A stretch of 6,205 nt of DNA from the NCBI GenBank assembly GCA_011524575.1, contig WTKB01000359.1:1-6205 (forward strand). The letters run 5' to 3'. This document shows positions 5,742 through 6,205 of the stretch, in pieces. Source of the DNA: Aquimarina sp. (GTDB lineage: Bacteria > Bacteroidota > Bacteroidia > Flavobacteriales > Flavobacteriaceae). The notes beneath the pieces are model-generated. The model saw only the letters and a list, made by a program, of their open reading frames with translations, was not told the DNA's origin and searched no databases. The position numbers were made by a program, and so were the translations under genes. Position 1 is the first letter of the stretch, and every line of letters begins with the position of its first letter.

Positions 5742-5948
5742 TTATTGTAGACGAAGTTGTTCTAAAATGTTTTTAGAATCGCTTTTATCTACAAGACCTG
5801 TTTTAGTAAGATTACGTTTTCTCTTCTTAGACTTTTTTGTTAAGATATGGCTTTTAAAAGCATGTTTTCTCTTAATCTTTCCTTTACCTGTAAGCTTGAA
5901 GCGTTTCTTAGCACTACCTTTTGTCTTTTGTTTTACTTTTTTTGGCAT
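5742..5948 (-). CDS. rpmI: 50S ribosomal protein L35
   Basis: L35 is a small, highly basic protein of the large ribosomal subunit. It is recognised by the core [20 protein letters not shown] (residues 12-31), followed by [16 protein letters not shown], and by its place between infC and rplT. It has 68 residues, compared with about 64-65 usually. The extra length is at the N-terminus, [17 protein letters not shown], where most homologues read close to MPKMKTKSSAKKRF; the usual hydrophobic residue before K-T is Gln7. The ATG at 5948 is the only sensible start and lacks a Shine-Dalgarno. It begins 58 bases after the infC stop and is surely co-transcribed with it. Confidence 0.96.
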   Translation of the reverse strand: MPKKVKQKTKGSAKKRFKLTGKGKIKRKHAFKSHILTKKSKKRKRNLTKTGLVDKSDSKNILEQLRLQ

Positions 5949-5991
5949 GGATTTAAATATTTTGGTTTTGTATAGATTTTAAAATATTTTA

Positions 5992-5999
5992 CAAAAATA
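5992..5999 (-). promoter_or_regulatory. Isolated -7-like element in the infC-rpmI gap
   Basis: The minus strand reads TATTTTTG here, an exact match to the Bacteroidota -7 consensus TAnnTTTG, 43 bases before the rpmI start. The matching upstream TTG is 27 bases away instead of about 17-23, and the gap is so AT-rich that chance is a fair explanation. If real, it would be an internal promoter for rpmI-rplT. Confidence 0.15.
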
Positions 6000-6006
6000 C
6001 ATTAAA

Positions 6007-6205
6007 TTATTTGCTTTTTTTAGGAGCAATAAACATAATCATTTTTTTACCTTCTAATTTTGGCATTTGTTCTACTTTACCAATATCCTCTAGTTCCTGA
6101 GCGAGCTTCAAAAGTAAGATTTGACCTTGGTCTTTGTAAATAATAGACCTTCCTTTAAAAAACACATAAGCTTTTAATTTTGCTCCATCGCTTAAAAACT
6201 TGATC
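6007..6205 (-). CDS. infC: Translation initiation factor IF3, C-terminal part (partial)
   Basis: IF3 binds the 30S subunit, keeps it apart from 50S and checks the initiator tRNA-start codon pairing. Only the last 65 codons plus the stop (TAA at 6009-6007) are inside the window; the gene runs off the right edge, so its start codon and any leader regulation cannot be seen. The visible part is the C-terminal alpha/beta domain: [20 protein letters not shown], then [20 protein letters not shown], then a strand-rich end finishing [11 protein letters not shown]. The FKGRS segment corresponds to the conserved FRGRE region of other IF3 proteins. It is the first of the three operon genes visible here. 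Confidence 0.95.
   Translation of the reverse strand, partial: IKFLSDGAKLKAYVFFKGRSIIYKDQGQILLLKLAQELEDIGKVEQMPKLEGKKMIMFIAPKKSK

Noticed and set aside
5767..5982. 71-residue hydrophobic open frame on the plus strand over rpmI
   Set aside because: It is the antisense shadow of the lysine/arginine-rich L35 gene, whose codons read as Phe and Leu on the opposite strand. It is not a membrane protein.

Overview
The window is a very AT-rich stretch of chromosomal core genes. It most likely comes from a member of the Bacteroidota, probably class Flavobacteriia. The evidence is the divergent PEP carboxylase type (TAHPTQ and FFDGRGGPPARGGG instead of the proteobacterial/plant forms), a large multi-repeat DUF349 protein, flavobacterial-looking IF3, L35 and L20 sequences, and the lack of any Shine-Dalgarno sequence before the four visible starts. 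I see no transposase, integrase, tRNA, rRNA, CRISPR array or phage gene.

Layout. Bases 1-62 hold the last 19 codons of an unidentified plus-strand gene. After a 9-base gap, ppc (72-2678, +) encodes a complete phosphoenolpyruvate carboxylase. The 200-base convergent gap 2679-2878 carries a rho-independent terminator (best folded on the plus strand, for ppc) and a second 14-bp inverted repeat with nearby direct-repeat copies. Next comes a 642-residue protein with about five tandem DUF349 repeats (2879-4807, -). The 440-base gap 4808-5247 holds the rplT terminator at its right end and, between the terminator and the DUF349 gene, several hairpins and a repeated 14-base element. From 5248 to the right edge lies the conserved translation operon on the minus strand: infC (3' end only), rpmI and rplT, in that transcription order. 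The rpmI-rplT spacer is unusually long (149 bases) and can form hairpins.

How it fits together. infC-rpmI-rplT supplies initiation factor IF3 and the large-subunit proteins L35 and L20. In well-studied bacteria the operon is feedback-controlled by L20; here the only candidate cis elements are spacer hairpins. PEP carboxylase replenishes oxaloacetate for the TCA cycle and amino-acid synthesis, and its conserved allosteric residues suggest aspartate/malate feedback. The DUF349 protein has no established function and looks cytoplasmic, alpha-helical and coiled-coil rich. No functional link between the three blocks can be read from the sequence.

I find no clear new multi-gene system. The points most worth a second look are the DUF349 repeat protein with its long structured leader, the rpmI-rplT spacer, the terminal-residue and signature changes in PEP carboxylase, and the inverted/direct repeat cluster after ppc.
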